A stretch of 64,000 bases of DNA from Jannaschia faecimaris (lineage in GTDB: Bacteria; Pseudomonadota; Alphaproteobacteria; Rhodobacterales; Rhodobacteraceae): assembly GCF_900107415.1 (NCBI RefSeq), contig NZ_FNPX01000013.1, positions 1 through 64,000 of the forward strand. The letters are read 5' to 3'. Positions 1 to 8,594 of the stretch are shown piece by piece (within the stretch, counting starts at the first letter, position 1; each line of letters opens with the position of its first letter). The notes below the pieces were generated by a model. The model saw only the letters and a program-made list of their open reading frames with translations. It was not told the origin of the DNA and made no database searches. A program made the translations under genes and the position numbers.

Positions 1-410
1 AACTACGTAGGCCGGGCTGGTGATCAGGTCGTAGGACTTGAGAATGCGATAGGCTGAAGCCTCGGACACAAAATACTTTTCCGTTCCGGTGAAGCACACG
101 GCCAACTCCCGCGGCGACAGATCGCTTTCCTTCAGTGCGAGGTCCTTGACCTTCTCGCGCACCGGTTCGGGGATACGGTTCCAGACCCGGGACGGCTTGG
201 GGATTTGATCCTCAAGCGCCTCGGGGCCGCCCGCCAGATATCGGTCATATCCCATTGCCCGGCAGGCGATTTGCATAGCAAATCTGCCGAGAGGGGGCGA
301 TAGAAGGTGGTCTTCGGAATGCCGAGCCTGTCCAGCGTGCGCTTTGTCGGCAGGTGCGACCCTTCGACGAGGCGGATGATCTCCAGTTTCTCGGATGCAG
401 GATACCTCAT
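1..410 (-). pseudogene. IS3 transposase orfB, interrupted and partial
   Basis: This is the N-terminal part of the IS3 orfB product. It opens with MRYPASEKLEIIRLVEGSHL, the usual start of the helical orfB N-terminus, and reads to ...KTTFYR. The frame then enters about 47 foreign bases and comes out shifted. The correct continuation (YDRYLAGGPEALEDQ, then a stretch ending SPAYVV) is intact in another frame from 249 down to the window edge. The DDE catalytic domain would lie beyond the edge. The initiating ATG overlaps the orfA stop (ATGA), as expected for a coupled IS3 pair. The net shift leaves no continuous transposase, so this copy should not transpose on its own. Confidence 0.8.
250..296. 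repeat. 47-bp palindromic insertion inside orfB
   Basis: Aligning the two halves of orfB leaves an extra block between the codons for FYR and YDRY. It replaces one expected codon and adds about 44 bp net, which breaks the frame. Its core is a perfect inverted repeat, GATTTGC (268-274), ATA, GCAAATC (278-284). The arms extend with a small bulge through CCGGCAGG on one side and TGCCGAG on the other, so single strands could fold into a long hairpin. This has the form of a small REP/MITE-like palindromic element. Only one copy was noticed in this window. Confidence 0.6.
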
Positions 411-787
411 TCTTGGTCGCCCCCATCTCCGAGCATGCTTTTTTTGAGCAGCCGCAGTTCAAGGGCCTGTTCAGCCACGAACTCCTTTAGATCGCGGGCT
501 TCACGGCGTAGATCCTTGACCTCGCCTGAAGTCGCAGCGCGCGCCGTGTCGCCCGCCAGGCGCTTCCTTCCAGCTTCGAGGAACTCCTTGGACCAACTGT
601 AATACAGGCTCTGGGCAATGCCCTCGCGGCGGCACAACTCGGCGATGCTGCCCTCGCCCTTCAGGCCGTCCAGAACGATCCTGATCTTCTCCTCCGCCGA
701 ATACTGCTTTCGCGTCGCGCGGCGAATGTCTTTGACGACCTTCTCGCCGTGGCTCTGCTTGGTTCCGGCTTTCTGTCTCATCTCCAC
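407..787 (-). CDS. IS3 transposase orfA (helix-turn-helix subunit)
   Basis: The 126-residue product is an IS3 orfA-type protein. The helix-turn-helix lies around residues 25-75 (EEKIRIVLDGLKGEGSIAEL, then a recognition helix with SLYYSWSKEF). A C-terminal heptad-rich segment ends in ALELRLLKKSM, the leucine-zipper part used for orfA/orfB contacts. It binds the element's terminal repeats and works with orfB. The frame is intact although orfB is not. The start may equally be the second Met (781). Its stop overlaps the orfB start. Confidence 0.8.
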   Translation of the reverse strand: MEMRQKAGTKQSHGEKVVKDIRRATRKQYSAEEKIRIVLDGLKGEGSIAELCRREGIAQSLYYSWSKEFLEAGRKRLAGDTARAATSGEVKDLRREARDLKEFVAEQALELRLLKKSMLGDGGDQE

Positions 788-866
788 TCCTCGGTGGTTA
801 CGATGAGCCAGAAACCCTCCCTTATCAAATCGACCTAAACTGTCCCATTGGCGCTGACGTCAGACA

Positions 867-1143
867 CATTGTTGCGGCGTCCTCACGGAACCTTTTCCGT
901 CACCGCCTGACCTTGCATATATCGTCCGTACCGCTCGAAAGGCGCGCAACGCGACAGTTATGGCCCTGGTCAAGATCGTAGCCGGCGAATCCGAGTGGCC
1001 TTCTGAGAAGGCTTACCGGGAAGCCAGCTAATTGATTTAGCCGGTTTAGACAAAGGCAGCTACTGAGCGCTCGAGGGCCTTGGTCTATGAACGGCAGCTG
1101 CGTCCCGTACTGTGGACAAACACGGCTTGCGAACACCCCCTAG
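867..1143. other. non-coding stretch between IS end and sodB terminator
   Basis: About 280 bases between the insertion sequence and the sodB terminator. A minus-strand reading frame of 78 codons (1136-900) crosses most of it, but its product resembles no family I know and it has no ribosome binding site. I see no gene here. Confidence 0.5.
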
Positions 1144-1168
1144 AAAAAAAGGGGGCCAGATGGCCCCC
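1144..1168 (-). terminator. rho-independent terminator of sodB
   Basis: On the minus strand a perfect 8-bp GC-rich stem (GGGGGCCA / TGGCCCCC, 1168-1161 with 1158-1151) with a 2-base loop is followed directly by a run of seven T. It starts 30 bases after the sodB stop. Confidence 0.9.
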
Positions 1169-1198
1169 TCTTCAAATATCAATCATTTGGGTTCTGCC

Positions 1199-1798
1199 TT
1201 ACATGCGCGACGCGACATTCTCCCAATTCACCAAGTTCTTCAGAAAGTTATCAAGATAAGCTGGGCGTTTGTTGCGGTAGTCGATGTAGTAGGAATGCTC
1301 CCACACATCACAGCCCAGCAAAGCTGTCTGGCCAAAGCAGACCGGGTTTACGCCGTTTTCGGTCTTCGTGACCTTAAGGCCGCCATCACTGTCCTTCACC
1401 AACCATGCCCAGCCCGAGCCAAACTGACCGGCACCTGCGGCGGCGAAGGCCTCGTGAAATTTATCAACCGAGCCGAAGCTCTCGACTAGTGCGGCCTCCA
1501 ACTCCCCCGGCATCTTGCTCTCGCCCGGACCCATCATTTCCCAGAACTGGTTATGGTTCCACAACTGGCTAATGTTGTTGAATATTCCAGATTGCGCCAC
1601 CGAACCGGAATCATACGTACCGGTAATGATGTCTTCCAGAGACTTGCCTTCCCACTCGGTACCGGCGATCAGCTTGTTGCCGTTGTCGACGTAGGCCTTG
1701 TGATGCAGGTCGTGGTGATACTCCAACGTCTCCTTTGACATGCCTTTGGCGGCGAGTGCGTCGTGGGCATAAGGAAGATCGGGAAGATCGAAAGCCAT
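1199..1798 (-). CDS. sodB: superoxide dismutase (Fe type)
   Basis: The 199-residue protein is a complete Fe/Mn-type superoxide dismutase, which dismutates superoxide to peroxide and oxygen in the cytoplasm. The four metal ligands of the family are visible: His28 (in EYHHDLHH), His82 (in LWNHNQFW), and Asp164 and His168 (in DVWEHSYY). The C-terminal domain carries the dimer signature DVWEH. The GQFGSGWAWL context favours iron, though metal use cannot be settled from sequence. An AGGAGATG ribosome binding site precedes the ATG, and a strong terminator follows the stop. It is a single gene between the IS and the sarcosine oxidase operon. Flavin oxidases such as sarcosine oxidase generate peroxide, so proximity may be coincidental or useful. 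Confidence 0.95.
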   Translation of the reverse strand: MAFDLPDLPYAHDALAAKGMSKETLEYHHDLHHKAYVDNGNKLIAGTEWEGKSLEDIITGTYDSGSVAQSGIFNNISQLWNHNQFWEMMGPGESKMPGELEAALVESFGSVDKFHEAFAAAGAGQFGSGWAWLVKDSDGGLKVTKTENGVNPVCFGQTALLGCDVWEHSYYIDYRNKRPAYLDNFLKNLVNWENVASRM

Positions 1799-1855
1799 TA
1801 GTCATCTCCTGTTGATTGCGTCTTGGTGGCACATGTCGGGCCAATTCGGCTCGGG

Positions 1856-2353
1856 TCAACCCCTAGCAAGCTTAGCATTTTCCAACAGGTCGCGCGCGTA
1901 CTCGGCAACGGATCGAAAACAGATCAGGTGAAATCCGTCAGAATGCCGCCAGATCGCCGCTGGAATCTGGGCCATCCGCGTCCGTCGAACTTCGGTCGCG
2001 CCAAGCCGGACAAAATCCACGGGCATAAGCGCAGCCAGAAGGTCTTCGCACCCGAAACCTTTTATATCATATACTTGCCGGGCGTCGCTAACAATCGAGA
2101 CGGTCGCAAAATCATTTGAAAGCTCCGCGTCAATGCGTCTAGCAATATCCTGCGCCGCCTTGTAGCCGCAGACAACCAATAGTTCGTCGGGCGACATCCA
2201 CATTGACGTAATGTCGCCCGAGCGGGTCGACATCCGTCGTGCGGGCGCATCGCACCCCGTCACCATTTCGACGGCACAGTTCAATTTGTCGATATCACCC
2301 CGCAGTGTGATCATGCCCATGGGCGGCAAGGCGGCAATCGAAATGTCAGACAT
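1856..2353 (-). CDS. soxG: sarcosine oxidase gamma subunit
   Basis: The 165-residue product is the gamma subunit of heterotetrameric sarcosine oxidase, a GcvT-like fold that packs against the alpha subunit and helps shape the folate site. It lacks a catalytic motif of its own. The chosen ATG (2353) overlaps the end of soxA by 8 bases, which is typical of coupled sox genes; the frame stays open for 23 codons upstream, but those lie inside soxA. It is the last gene of the soxB-orf-soxD-soxA-soxG series. Assignment rests mainly on its place and size, supported by family-like segments such as SPDELLVVC and the C-terminal AEYARDLLENA. Confidence 0.85.
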   Translation of the reverse strand: MSDISIAALPPMGMITLRGDIDKLNCAVEMVTGCDAPARRMSTRSGDITSMWMSPDELLVVCGYKAAQDIARRIDAELSNDFATVSIVSDARQVYDIKGFGCEDLLAALMPVDFVRLGATEVRRTRMAQIPAAIWRHSDGFHLICFRSVAEYARDLLENAKLARG

Positions 2354-5324
2354 TTGCCTTCTCGCCCTCCGCATCAAAAAATACCGGGGACACGATCTTC
2401 GCATCGACCGGATCCTTACCAATGCGGGTAAACTGGATCACATCGCCCATCCGATCCGGGCCACGCTCCACCAATCCCATGGCAATGCCACGCCCCAATG
2501 TGGGGGAAATATAGGTCGATGTAACGCGTCCTTGGACATGCGTTTGACCGTTGTCATTTATCCCCTGCCCGATCGCATAGGCCCCATCCTCAAGCGCAGA
2601 TCCGTCGAGCGTTTCCAACCCGACCAATTTCCAGCGATCCGGCTTCTGGAATTCCGCCCTCTGCTGGCCGCGCTTGCCGAGGAAATCGTCCTTCTTTCTT
2701 GAGATCGCCCAGTCGAGGCCGAGGTCTTGCGGAATGACCGTCCCGTCAGTCTCGTCGCCGATCATGATAAAGCCCTTTTCCGCCCGCATTATATGCAGGG
2801 CTTCGGTGCCATAAGGAGTTACATTGAATTCGGCTCCCGCTTCCATCACCGCCTCCCACAGAGCCAAGCCCTGTGCCGATGCAACAGCGAGTTCGTAGGA
2901 CAGTTCACCAGAAAAGCTGATCCGATACGCCCGGACATCGAAATCCCCTAATCGTCCGTCAGCCCAGGCCATGAACGGCAGTGTCTCAGATGAGACATCC
3001 ATACCGCCCAGCTTTTCAATTACCTTGCGTGCATTGGGTCCGACGACGGCGATCTGCGCGAACTGTTCCGTGAGGTTGACGGTGTGGACCTGCCAGTCCC
3101 ACCATTCGCATTGCAGCCAATCCTCCATCCATGCGTGGATCCGATCCGCCCCGCCGGTCGTTGTGTGGCATAGCCACGACTGATCATCGATCCGGGCAAC
3201 CACGCCATCATCGATCAGAAACCCGTTTTCGTCGCACATCAGACCATAGCGACACCGTCCGGGCTTTAGGGTCGACATCGTGTTCGTATACATCATGTCG
3301 AGGAAACGCCCGGCATCAGGACCGCGCACAAGTATCTTTCCCAATGTCGATGCATCAATTATACCAAGGCTTTGCCTGGTGTTCTTCACCTCTCTGGCGA
3401 CTGCCTGTTCATGTGTTTCTCCCGGCTTGGGGAAGCAATACGCCCGCCGCCAATAACCGACCGGTTCCCAATATACACCACGCGCTTCGGCCCATTCATG
3501 CGTGGGTGTCTTCCGCAAAGGCTGGAAAGTTGGGCCTCGGGCTTCGCCCGCCAGGGCCCCAATAGTCGTCGGTGTGTAGGGCGGACGAAATGTCGTAGTG
3601 CCGACCTGAGGAATTGTGCTGTCCAACCGATCAGCCAGAACCGCAAGTCCGTTGATATTGCTCAATTTACCTTGGTCTGTCGCCATTCCCAGCGTGGTAT
3701 AGCGCTTGGCGTGCTCGACGCTTTCAAAACCTTCCTGCGCAGCCAGTCGGATGTCCGACACCTTCACGTCGTTCTGGAAGTCCAGCCACATCTTCGCGCG
3801 CAATTTGGGCCCAGCTCCTTCCGGCATGATCCAGACCGGCAGGATCGCGTCCTCTTCGGGGCTGGAACAGTCGATGGCATCCGCACCGGCAACCTCGATT
3901 GCATCCTCGATCACCTCGGCAAGCGTCAATGCGCCCGACGCCGCACCCGCTGTGATCACAAAACCCCTGCCGTCGGCACCTTTCGGCGGATTATCTTCGT
4001 CCGGGCGGAACATCGCGCGGGCTTCGTCCCACCAAAGCTTGCCACCGCAATGTGACCAAAGATGCACCACCGGTGACCAACCGCCAGACATCGCGACGGC
4101 GTCGCAGCGGATTTCCTGCATCACGGCACCTTCACCCGCCTGCAAGCATATGGATACAGCCGTAACGCGATCATCGCCGTGAACGCGCGAAACCGCGCGA
4201 CCGACATGAACATTGACCCCCATCGCTCTGACTTCGTTGACGATCAAGCTGTTCGGATTGGGTCGTGCGTCGACAACTGCCGCTACCCGGAGCCCTTGGG
4301 CGATCAAGACCTTGGCAGTCCGATAGGCGTCATCGTTGTTCGTGACGATAACTGTGCGTTCGCCAATCGACACACCATGGTTCACCACAAAGTCGCGCAT
4401 CGCCGAGGCCAGAACAACGCCGGGGATGTCGTTGCCTGCAAATGACAAGGGGCGCTCGATGGCACCGGTGGCCGTGATCACACGCCCGGCGCGCAGACGC
4501 CAGACGCGCTCTCTCGGTCCCGTCTTGTCCGATTTAAAACCGGTCAGGTCCTGCGTGCAGAGAACATATCCATGGTCGTAGACGCCAGAGCCTTCGCAAT
4601 GATTCACAAGCTTAACGTTATTAGCATTTTCAAGTATTTCAACGGCGTTTTTCACCCATTCCGCAGCAGGCTGTCCATTAATGACGCCACCATCGACCAT
4701 CGCGCGACCGCCGAAATGGCCCTTCTGCTCGACGAGCATCACCCGCTCATCGGTCCGCCTCATCGCACCCAATGCCGCGATTAGGCCGGCGATCCCACCG
4801 CCGACAACAAGTGTGTCGCAGAAGTCGTAGCGAAATTCGTAACGATCAGCGTCCGCCTCGGTCGGGGCCGCGCCAAGCCCGGCGGCCTTGCGGATTACGG
4901 GTTCGAAGACGTGCTTCCAGAACGGCTGCGGAGCCATAAAGGTCTTGTAGTAGAAGCCGGCGGGCAAGAACCGCGCACCCAGATCATTCACGCGACCCAC
5001 GTCGAAGGCCAGCGAAGGCCAGGCGTTCTGGCTGCGCGCAACCATCCCGTCCCACAAGGATTGCACGGTCGCGCGTTGGTTCGGCTCGGAACGTCCTCCC
5101 TCACCGATTTGCATCAGGGCATTTGGTTCCTCCGGACCGGAGCCGACGACAGAGCGGGGCCGGTGATATTTGAAGCTGCGCCCCATGACCAACTGGCCGT
5201 TCGCAAGCAAGGCCGAGGCCAGCGTATCACCGGAGTAACCGCGCATCGGCTTGCCATCGAAGGTGAATTCCAAAGGCTTGGAGCGATCGATTAACTGACC
5301 ACCGGTTTTCAAGCGACGGCTCAT
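2346..5324 (-). CDS. soxA: sarcosine oxidase alpha subunit
   Basis: The 992-residue alpha subunit oxidises sarcosine (N-methylglycine) to glycine together with SoxB, passing the one-carbon unit to tetrahydrofolate. Domains in order: an N-terminal ferredoxin-like fold without cluster cysteines (about 15-100), an NAD-binding Rossmann domain with GGGIAG at 175-180, a second dinucleotide-binding half, and a C-terminal GcvT-like aminomethyltransferase domain (about 600-990) that binds folate. The ATG at 5324 overlaps the soxD stop as ATGA; a longer frame upstream would run through soxD and is not used. Length matches the family (about 970-1000 residues). The complex supports growth on sarcosine and upstream compounds such as glycine betaine and dimethylglycine. 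Confidence 0.95.
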   Translation of the reverse strand: MSRRLKTGGQLIDRSKPLEFTFDGKPMRGYSGDTLASALLANGQLVMGRSFKYHRPRSVVGSGPEEPNALMQIGEGGRSEPNQRATVQSLWDGMVARSQNAWPSLAFDVGRVNDLGARFLPAGFYYKTFMAPQPFWKHVFEPVIRKAAGLGAAPTEADADRYEFRYDFCDTLVVGGGIAGLIAALGAMRRTDERVMLVEQKGHFGGRAMVDGGVINGQPAAEWVKNAVEILENANNVKLVNHCEGSGVYDHGYVLCTQDLTGFKSDKTGPRERVWRLRAGRVITATGAIERPLSFAGNDIPGVVLASAMRDFVVNHGVSIGERTVIVTNNDDAYRTAKVLIAQGLRVAAVVDARPNPNSLIVNEVRAMGVNVHVGRAVSRVHGDDRVTAVSICLQAGEGAVMQEIRCDAVAMSGGWSPVVHLWSHCGGKLWWDEARAMFRPDEDNPPKGADGRGFVITAGAASGALTLAEVIEDAIEVAGADAIDCSSPEEDAILPVWIMPEGAGPKLRAKMWLDFQNDVKVSDIRLAAQEGFESVEHAKRYTTLGMATDQGKLSNINGLAVLADRLDSTIPQVGTTTFRPPYTPTTIGALAGEARGPTFQPLRKTPTHEWAEARGVYWEPVGYWRRAYCFPKPGETHEQAVAREVKNTRQSLGIIDASTLGKILVRGPDAGRFLDMMYTNTMSTLKPGRCRYGLMCDENGFLIDDGVVARIDDQSWLCHTTTGGADRIHAWMEDWLQCEWWDWQVHTVNLTEQFAQIAVVGPNARKVIEKLGGMDVSSETLPFMAWADGRLGDFDVRAYRISFSGELSYELAVASAQGLALWEAVMEAGAEFNVTPYGTEALHIMRAEKGFIMIGDETDGTVIPQDLGLDWAISRKKDDFLGKRGQQRAEFQKPDRWKLVGLETLDGSALEDGAYAIGQGINDNGQTHVQGRVTSTYISPTLGRGIAMGLVERGPDRMGDVIQFTRIGKDPVDAKIVSPVFFDAEGEKANV

Positions 5325-5629
5325 TGGGAGCGTCCTTCCGCAATGTGCGCCAGGATATCGGCTGGGGGTTCTGTCGTCTGAGCGGAATAGGTCCCGAAAA
5401 CCTGTAGCGTTGCCGTATCGCGCGCGGCCAGAAACCATTTGCCGCAGCCATAGGCATGACGCCAGCGTTCAAAATGGACGCCCTTCACATTGTCGCGCAG
5501 GAATAGGTACTCTTCAAAGTCGCCGTCTGAAGCCCCCGGACCTGAGCGTTTCAGATGCGCCTCGCCGCCGGGCGAAAGCTCGGTCTCTTCGACCTGCAGG
5601 CCGCAGTTCGGACATGTCAGCAACAGCAT
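5321..5629 (-). CDS. soxD: sarcosine oxidase delta subunit
   Basis: This 102-residue protein is the zinc-binding delta subunit of heterotetrameric sarcosine oxidase. The N-terminal CPNC (residues 6-9) and the later HAYGCGKWF segment provide the zinc ligands, and ELSPGGEAHLKR and KGVHFERWRHAYGCGKWF are highly typical of the family. It lies directly upstream of soxA with a 4-base ATGA overlap, so translation is coupled. The role is structural within the tetramer. Confidence 0.95.
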   Translation of the reverse strand: MLLLTCPNCGLQVEETELSPGGEAHLKRSGPGASDGDFEEYLFLRDNVKGVHFERWRHAYGCGKWFLAARDTATLQVFGTYSAQTTEPPADILAHIAEGRSQ

Positions 5630-5668
5630 CGTGCACCCGCGATACTGTCGGGGCTACCCGTTGTCCGT

Positions 5669-5818
5669 TCAGTCGATCCGTACGCTTGGCGCGCCGCCGA
5701 CCGCAAAATCGAGTGAGCCCCCAAGAAGGACGAACACAGCGATACCGATAGCGACGACGGTCCCGCCAAGCAGGAAGTTGATCCCGCGCGGAAGGCGACG
5801 GTAAGATTGATAAGCCAT
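5669..5818 (-). CDS. 49-aa single-span membrane protein between soxB and soxD
   Basis: A complete 50-codon frame begins at an ATG (5818) and encodes a basic N-terminus (MAYQSYRRLPRG), one clear transmembrane helix (about residues 14-33, FLLGGTVVAIGIAVFVLLGG) and a short tail ending SVRID. It lies in the sox operon orientation, 121 bases after soxB and 39 bases before soxD. The distribution of charge before the helix predicts a cytoplasmic N-terminus. I do not recognise a family. Conservation beside soxD in relatives would decide whether it is a real sox-linked microprotein. Confidence 0.55.
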   Translation of the reverse strand: MAYQSYRRLPRGINFLLGGTVVAIGIAVFVLLGGSLDFAVGGAPSVRID

Positions 5819-5939
5819 GGCAGGTGGCCTCTCGTTGCACCAATTAACTGAATCCAGTGTACACCATCGGCGAACATCCGCCTAGTCCTCGATTGGCGCG
5901 TCATGGGAAACCGTAAGTGTGCGGATTGGATACAAAGCA

Positions 5940-7184
5940 TCAGTGCGCCACCCCCGCCGCGACGGATTCGTCGATGAACCGTCCCTCGCGAAACCGCTCC
6001 ATCCCGAAGGCGGCGGTCAGCGGTGAATGCCCCTTGGCGATCAGCTCTGCCATGCCCCAGCCCGATCCGGGGATGGCCTTGAATCCGCCGGTGCCCCAGC
6101 CGCAGTTGACGAACATGCCCTCGACCGGCGTCTTCGACATGATTGGAGACCGGTCGCCCGTCACGTCCACGATACCACCCCACTGACGCAGCATCTTAAG
6201 CCGAGAAATCATCGGGAATGTTTCGACGAGGGCGCGCAGCGTCTCCTCGATGTGATGGAAGCTGCCGCGTTGCGTGTAGTTGTTGTATCCGTCGGTTCCA
6301 CCGCCGATGACCATCTCACCCTTGTCCGACTGGCTCATATAGCCGTGAACTGTGTTTGCCATTACGACCACATCCATGCAGGGCTTGATCGGCTCGGAGA
6401 CCAGCGCCTGTAGCGCCACCGACTCCAGCGGCAGACGGAAGCCCGCCATCTTTGCCAGCACGCCCGAGTGCCCTGCGACCACGACCCCAAGCTTGTCGCA
6501 AGCAATGTCGCCTTGCGTGGTCTGCACGCCGGTGACCTTGCGACCGTCCCGCACGATGCCGGTCACTTCGCATTTCTGGATGATATCCATCCCCATGTCG
6601 GTGCACGCGCGGGCATAGCCCCAGGCGACGGCATCGTGGCGTGCCGTCCCGCCGCGCGCCTGCCACAGACCACCGAGGACCGGATAGCGTGGTCCTTCGA
6701 TATTCATGATCGGACAAAGTTCCTTGACCCGCTGCGGATCGATCCATTCGGTTGTGACACCTTGCAGCGAATTGGCATGGGCCGTCCGCTTGTAGCCCCG
6801 GACCTCGTGATGGGTTTGGGCCAGCATGATCACTCCACGCGGACTGAACATTATATTGTAGTTCAAATCCTGGCTCAGGCCTTCATAGAGGTTGCGACTT
6901 TTTTCATAGATCGCCGCGGACGGGTCCTGAAGGTAGTTCGACCGGATGATCGTCGTGTTGCGGCCGGTGTTTCCCCCACCCAGCCAGCCTTTTTCGAGGA
7001 TCGCCACATTGGTTATTCCGAAATTCTTGCCAAGGTAGTACGCCGTCGCAAGCCCGTGGCCGCCTGCGCCGACGATTATCACGTCGTAGCGCTTCTGCGC
7101 CGGGCGTTTGGCCCAGGTCCTGCCCCAGCCTTCGTGGTTTCTCATGGCCTCGCGCGCGATGGCGAAGGCGGAAAAGCGTCGCAT
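5940..7184 (-). CDS. soxB: sarcosine oxidase beta subunit
   Basis: The 414-residue flavoprotein subunit carries the amine oxidation site. It has a DAO-type FAD fold with the dinucleotide motif DVIIVGAGGHGLATAYYLG (about 34-52). In GGTARHDAVAWGYARAC, His183 is at the position where the family attaches FMN covalently. The C-terminal NCGWGTGGFKAIPGSGWGMA segment is characteristic. It heads the minus-strand operon soxB-orf-soxD-soxA-soxG. The 213-base gap to the divergent ccmI must hold its promoter, but I see no clear operator there. Confidence 0.95.
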   Translation of the reverse strand: MRRFSAFAIAREAMRNHEGWGRTWAKRPAQKRYDVIIVGAGGHGLATAYYLGKNFGITNVAILEKGWLGGGNTGRNTTIIRSNYLQDPSAAIYEKSRNLYEGLSQDLNYNIMFSPRGVIMLAQTHHEVRGYKRTAHANSLQGVTTEWIDPQRVKELCPIMNIEGPRYPVLGGLWQARGGTARHDAVAWGYARACTDMGMDIIQKCEVTGIVRDGRKVTGVQTTQGDIACDKLGVVVAGHSGVLAKMAGFRLPLESVALQALVSEPIKPCMDVVVMANTVHGYMSQSDKGEMVIGGGTDGYNNYTQRGSFHHIEETLRALVETFPMISRLKMLRQWGGIVDVTGDRSPIMSKTPVEGMFVNCGWGTGGFKAIPGSGWGMAELIAKGHSPLTAAFGMERFREGRFIDESVAAGVAH

Positions 7185-7397
7185 TCGGGTTCAGACTCCC
7201 CATCATCCGTTGTCCTTGGTGTGCAATGTCTCGGCGGTCGTCAATGGCGGTGCAGCGGCACCTTCTTGAACCTTTGCGACATCCCCCTGCGACATGGCGC
7301 GCACCTGCGCCCATTCGTCCGCTCACGATGATGCCAACGGGGGTTCAGTCGGCCCGCTTTCATCGCTAGATGAAGGGCAAATTTACTTGGTGGATAA

Positions 7398-8594
7398 ATG
7401 CTGTTCTGGATCGTCGCGGGCCTTCTTCTGGCTCTGAGTGTGGTATTCGTGGCCGGTGCGTTGCGCATCAGGTCCGATGATGCGCGTCCGGATGTCGCAG
7501 TCTACCGGGATCAACTGAAGGAACTGGACCGGGATCGTGCCCGCGGGACTTTGTCGTCGGAGGAGGCCGAGGCTGCCCGCGCCGAAGTCGCACGGCGCCT
7601 GCTGGCGGCGGATCAGCAGACGGCCCGTATCAGCCACGGTTCGGGCAACAAGTATATCGGGCTTGCCCTGATCGCCGTGCCCGTCATCGGAATCTCACTC
7701 TGGACATATCTCGCGCTGGGCGCGCCCGGCTATCCCGATCTCCCACTGCAAGGCCGGATCGCGCAAATCGAGGCAAATCGCGCCGACCGACCCGACCAGG
7801 CCACCGCCGAGGCGGCCGTGCCCGATATGATTGACGACAGCCGCGACGACATCATCGAGATGTCAGCGAAGCTTAAGGAGGTCCTGCTGGAACGGCCGGA
7901 CGATCTGCAGGGGTGGCAGCTGGCGGTGCAGACGCAGTCTGGCCTCAACGATATGGAATCCGCTTGGCGGTCGCAGAACCGGGTGCTTGCGATCATGGGC
8001 GACGAGGCCCGTGGTGCCGATTTCGCCTTGCTGGCCGAGCTGATGATCCTTGCTGCCGACGGCTATGTCAGTCCGCAGGCCGAGACAGCCCTGGCCGAAG
8101 CCGTGCGCCGTGACCCGCGCAATGGCACCGCGCGCTACTATGCGGGCGCAATGTATGCGCAAGGCGGACGACCTGACCGGGCGTTCACGATCTGGCGGTC
8201 CCTGATCGCCGACAGTACGCCCGACGCCCCGTGGCTGGCCCCGATATACGCGCAGATCGAGCGCGTGTCGGTTCTGGCCGGCGATCCGACCCCGATCGAC
8301 GAGCTGCCGCAACCACTGGGACCATCGTCGGACGATATCGCAGCCAGTCAGGACCTGACCCCCGAACAGCGGGTCGAGATGATCGGAAACATGGTTCAGG
8401 GCTTATCCGAACGCCTTGCCACTGAGGGCGGAAGCGCGGCCGACTGGGCTCGGCTCATCACGTCCTATGGCGTGTTGGGGCGAACTGATGATGCTTTCGC
8501 CATCTACGAGGAGGCGAAGACGGTTTTCGCGTCCGACCCAGATGCGCTGGACACGCTCGCCCGTGCAGCGGACCGCGCCGGCGTGAACCCATGA
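7398..8594 (+). CDS. ccmI: cytochrome c biogenesis protein CcmI
   Basis: The 398-residue protein is CcmI, a haem-ligation component of system I cytochrome c maturation that presents apocytochrome c to CcmF/CcmH. The N-terminus has two membrane helices (about residues 3-21 and 86-108) separated by a cytoplasmic basic leucine-zipper-like loop (YRDQLKELDRDRARGTLSSE), followed by a periplasmic TPR-like region (LAEAVRRDPRNGTARYYAGA). This two-helix-plus-TPR layout is the alphaproteobacterial CcmI form. The stop overlaps the ruvX start by ATGA. A ccmI-ruvX-DUF1289 order is common in Rhodobacterales. Confidence 0.9.
   Translation: MLFWIVAGLLLALSVVFVAGALRIRSDDARPDVAVYRDQLKELDRDRARGTLSSEEAEAARAEVARRLLAADQQTARISHGSGNKYIGLALIAVPVIGISLWTYLALGAPGYPDLPLQGRIAQIEANRADRPDQATAEAAVPDMIDDSRDDIIEMSAKLKEVLLERPDDLQGWQLAVQTQSGLNDMESAWRSQNRVLAIMGDEARGADFALLAELMILAADGYVSPQAETALAEAVRRDPRNGTARYYAGAMYAQGGRPDRAFTIWRSLIADSTPDAPWLAPIYAQIERVSVLAGDPTPIDELPQPLGPSSDDIAASQDLTPEQRVEMIGNMVQGLSERLATEGGSAADWARLITSYGVLGRTDDAFAIYEEAKTVFASDPDALDTLARAADRAGVNP

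Larger units (their letters stand above)
1..866 (-). mobile_element. IS3-family insertion sequence, right part only (cut by window start)
   Basis: Two consecutive minus-strand reading frames have the organisation of an IS3 element: a small helix-turn-helix orfA overlapping the start of orfB by an ATGA. The element runs off the left edge, so only its orfA-side end is present. The outer end is placed near 866 because the minus strand there begins TGTCTGACGTCAGC just before orfA's leader, but the partner terminal repeat lies outside the window and the end is provisional. The copy is probably dead because orfB carries a frame-breaking insertion. Confidence 0.75.

Noticed and set aside
2211-5294. 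Several plus-strand frames opposite soxA and soxG
   Set aside because: They are antisense to well-supported genes, lack ribosome binding sites and have no recognisable product.
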